Assembly: GCA_034190305.1 (NCBI GenBank)
Contig: JAXHSV010000147.1
Location: 1 to 7,773, forward strand
DNA from: JAUWNJ01 sp034190305
Lineage (GTDB): Bacteria; Planctomycetota; Phycisphaerae; SM23-33
Direction of reading: 5' to 3'
DNA: 7,773 nt
Shown here: in pieces, positions 6,785 through 7,773 of the stretch
Layout: every line of letters begins with the position of its first letter
Position numbering within the stretch: the first letter of the stretch is position 1
Made by a program: the position numbers and the translations under genes
Notes under the pieces: generated by a model
Seen by the model: only the letters and a program-made list of their open reading frames with translations
Told to the model about the DNA's origin: nothing
Database searches by the model: none

Positions 6785-6848
6785 GATCAACTGATCAACT
6801 GATCAACTGATCAACTGATTAACTGATCAACTGATTAACTGATTAACT
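6785..6848. repeat. Right array of eight 8-bp repeats (GATCAACT/GATTAACT)
   Basis: Eight perfect-length octamers run without interruption. Units 1-4 and 6 are GATCAACT; units 5, 7 and 8 are GATTAACT. The array begins 17 bases after the four-helix-bundle stop and ends 10 bases before the etfA ATG. Its reverse complement (AGTTGATC) is the left-array unit. It contains repeated TGATCA palindromes (GATC sites). Confidence 0.95.
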
Positions 6849-6858
6849 GGGACCAAAC

Positions 6859-7773
6859 ATGATTGATGTAAATCGAGACGGTGAAGTATGGGTTTTCGCG
6901 GAGGCAGAGGACGGCAAACTCTCCGACGTTCCGCTGGAGTTGATGAGCAAGGGCAGGTCGCTGGCAGGGAAGTTGTCAGTTTCTCTGGCGGCGGTTCTTG
7001 CCGGTAAGGATGTCCGCGCCCTGGCCGATAAACTCATCGCGCACGGAGCCGATAAGGTCTATCTGGTTGAGCATGACTTGCTCGCCCATTACCAGACCGC
7101 CAGTTACGCAAAGGTTATCTGTGGCCTGATAGACGAATACCGCCCCCAGATCGTCATGTACGGCGCGACGCCCATTGGGCGGGACCTAGCCCCCTCGATA
7201 GCCTCGGCGATGAAGTGCGGCCTGACGGCCGACTGCACCGACCTTCAGATCGGCGACCACACTGACCCGATATCAAAGACCGAACACAAGAACCTCCTTC
7301 TCCAGATACGCCCGGCCTTCGGGGGCAACATTATCGCGACGATCGTCAACTACGACCGCTGGCCTCAGATGGCGACTGTCCGCGAGGGCGTCATGCCGAT
7401 GACGGAACCGGACCGAAACAGGAGCGGCGAGGTTATCGACTGCCAGGCGGCTCTGGACGGATTCGCCCTGCCGCTGGAGGTAATCGAATCGCATCGGCAG
7501 GACAAGGCGGTCAACCTCAAGGCCGCCAGAATCATCGTCGCCGGCGGGGCGGGTGTCGGAAGCAGAGAAAATTTTCAGTTGATATGGGACCTGGCCGGTT
7601 GCCTGGGCGCGGAAGTCGGCGGGTCGCGAGCAGCCGTCGATTTGGGATACGTTGACCACGACCACCAGGTCGGACAGACCGGAACGACCGTTCGACCGGC
7701 ATTGTACATCGCCTGCGGTATAAGCGGGGCGGTCCAGCACCGCGCCGGTATGGCTGAATCGGCGAAAATCATC
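6859..7773 (+). CDS. etfA: Electron transfer flavoprotein alpha subunit (EtfA/FixB family), 3' end outside window
   Basis: The frame is open from ATG 6859 to the window edge (305 codons), so roughly the last few dozen residues are missing. It forms the FAD-binding partner of EtfB. The N-terminal domain begins VWVFAEAEDGKLSDVPLELM (11-30), followed by RPAFGGNIIATI. The C-terminal FAD domain shows GGAGVGSRENF (229-239), GGSRAAVDLGYV (from 254), QVGQTG (270-275) and GISGAVQHRAGM (287-298), all standard FAD-contacting motifs. There is no N-terminal ferredoxin-like extension, which some bifurcating EtfA proteins carry. The start is preceded by GGGA six bases upstream, directly abutting the octamer array, so its ribosome binding site lies at the edge of the inserted cassette. 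Both the order etfB-etfA and the shared strand indicate one original operon. Confidence 0.96.
   Translation, partial: MIDVNRDGEVWVFAEAEDGKLSDVPLELMSKGRSLAGKLSVSLAAVLAGKDVRALADKLIAHGADKVYLVEHDLLAHYQTASYAKVICGLIDEYRPQIVMYGATPIGRDLAPSIASAMKCGLTADCTDLQIGDHTDPISKTEHKNLLLQIRPAFGGNIIATIVNYDRWPQMATVREGVMPMTEPDRNRSGEVIDCQAALDGFALPLEVIESHRQDKAVNLKAARIIVAGGAGVGSRENFQLIWDLAGCLGAEVGGSRAAVDLGYVDHDHQVGQTGTTVRPALYIACGISGAVQHRAGMAESAKII

Larger units (their letters stand above)
6284..6848 (+). mobile_element. Putative inserted cassette: four-helix-bundle gene between inverted octamer arrays
   Basis: The cassette consists of the left octamer array, a 127-residue S23/bVSP-family gene and the right octamer array. 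It lies between etfB and etfA, which are usually adjacent. Left and right arrays are inverted copies of one repeat family and could pair in RNA (36 of 40 positions between 6300-6339 and 6801-6840). Genes of this protein family are known as the ORFs of intervening sequences inserted in 23S rRNA genes, which also have complementary ends. No transposase is present, and I see no clear target duplication, although both arrays are followed by GGGA. Insertion is inferred from layout. Confidence 0.45.

Noticed and set aside
6300..6848. Octamer arrays as a CRISPR array
   Set aside because: The units are 8 bp with no spacers between them, and no cas genes are present.

Overview
The window looks like a chromosomal segment of a fairly GC-rich, probably anaerobic bacterium. 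The gene content and the style of CarB and of EtfB/EtfA suggest Planctomycetota or a neighbouring lineage, but this is an impression from the protein sequences and was not tested. The window holds two housekeeping blocks separated, and in one place interrupted, by accessory DNA.

Bases 26-3274 encode a complete carbamoyl-phosphate synthase large subunit (carB), which feeds pyrimidine and arginine synthesis. A long imperfect hairpin follows it. Next is a minus-strand, convergent gene for a CHAP-type cysteine amidase (3497-4051), with a doubtful small ORF downstream. From about 4200 to 5160 the DNA is mobile-element debris. It contains a decayed IS630-family transposase (4283-4757) that has lost its N-terminal DNA-binding part and its C-terminal catalytic part and is frameshifted at a run of eight A. 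Then come a short CCCCGCATC repeat and a 119-bp MITE-like element with terminal inverted repeats and TA at both ends.

A sigma-70-like promoter (5266-5294) and a leader hairpin precede etfB (GTG start at 5366). etfA begins at 6859 and runs off the window. Together they encode the two subunits of an electron-transfer flavoprotein that passes electrons between dehydrogenases and a membrane or soluble acceptor.

The most interesting feature is between etfB and etfA. A gene for a 127-residue four-helix-bundle protein of the 23S rRNA intervening-sequence (S23/bVSP) family sits there. It is flanked by two arrays of the same 8-bp repeat family in inverted orientation: five clear units on the left, with two degenerate units reaching into the etfB stop codon, and eight on the right. 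In mRNA the arrays could pair for about 40 bp (36 of 40 positions in one register), looping out the small gene. This resembles the layout of 23S rRNA intervening sequences, but placed in a protein-coding operon.
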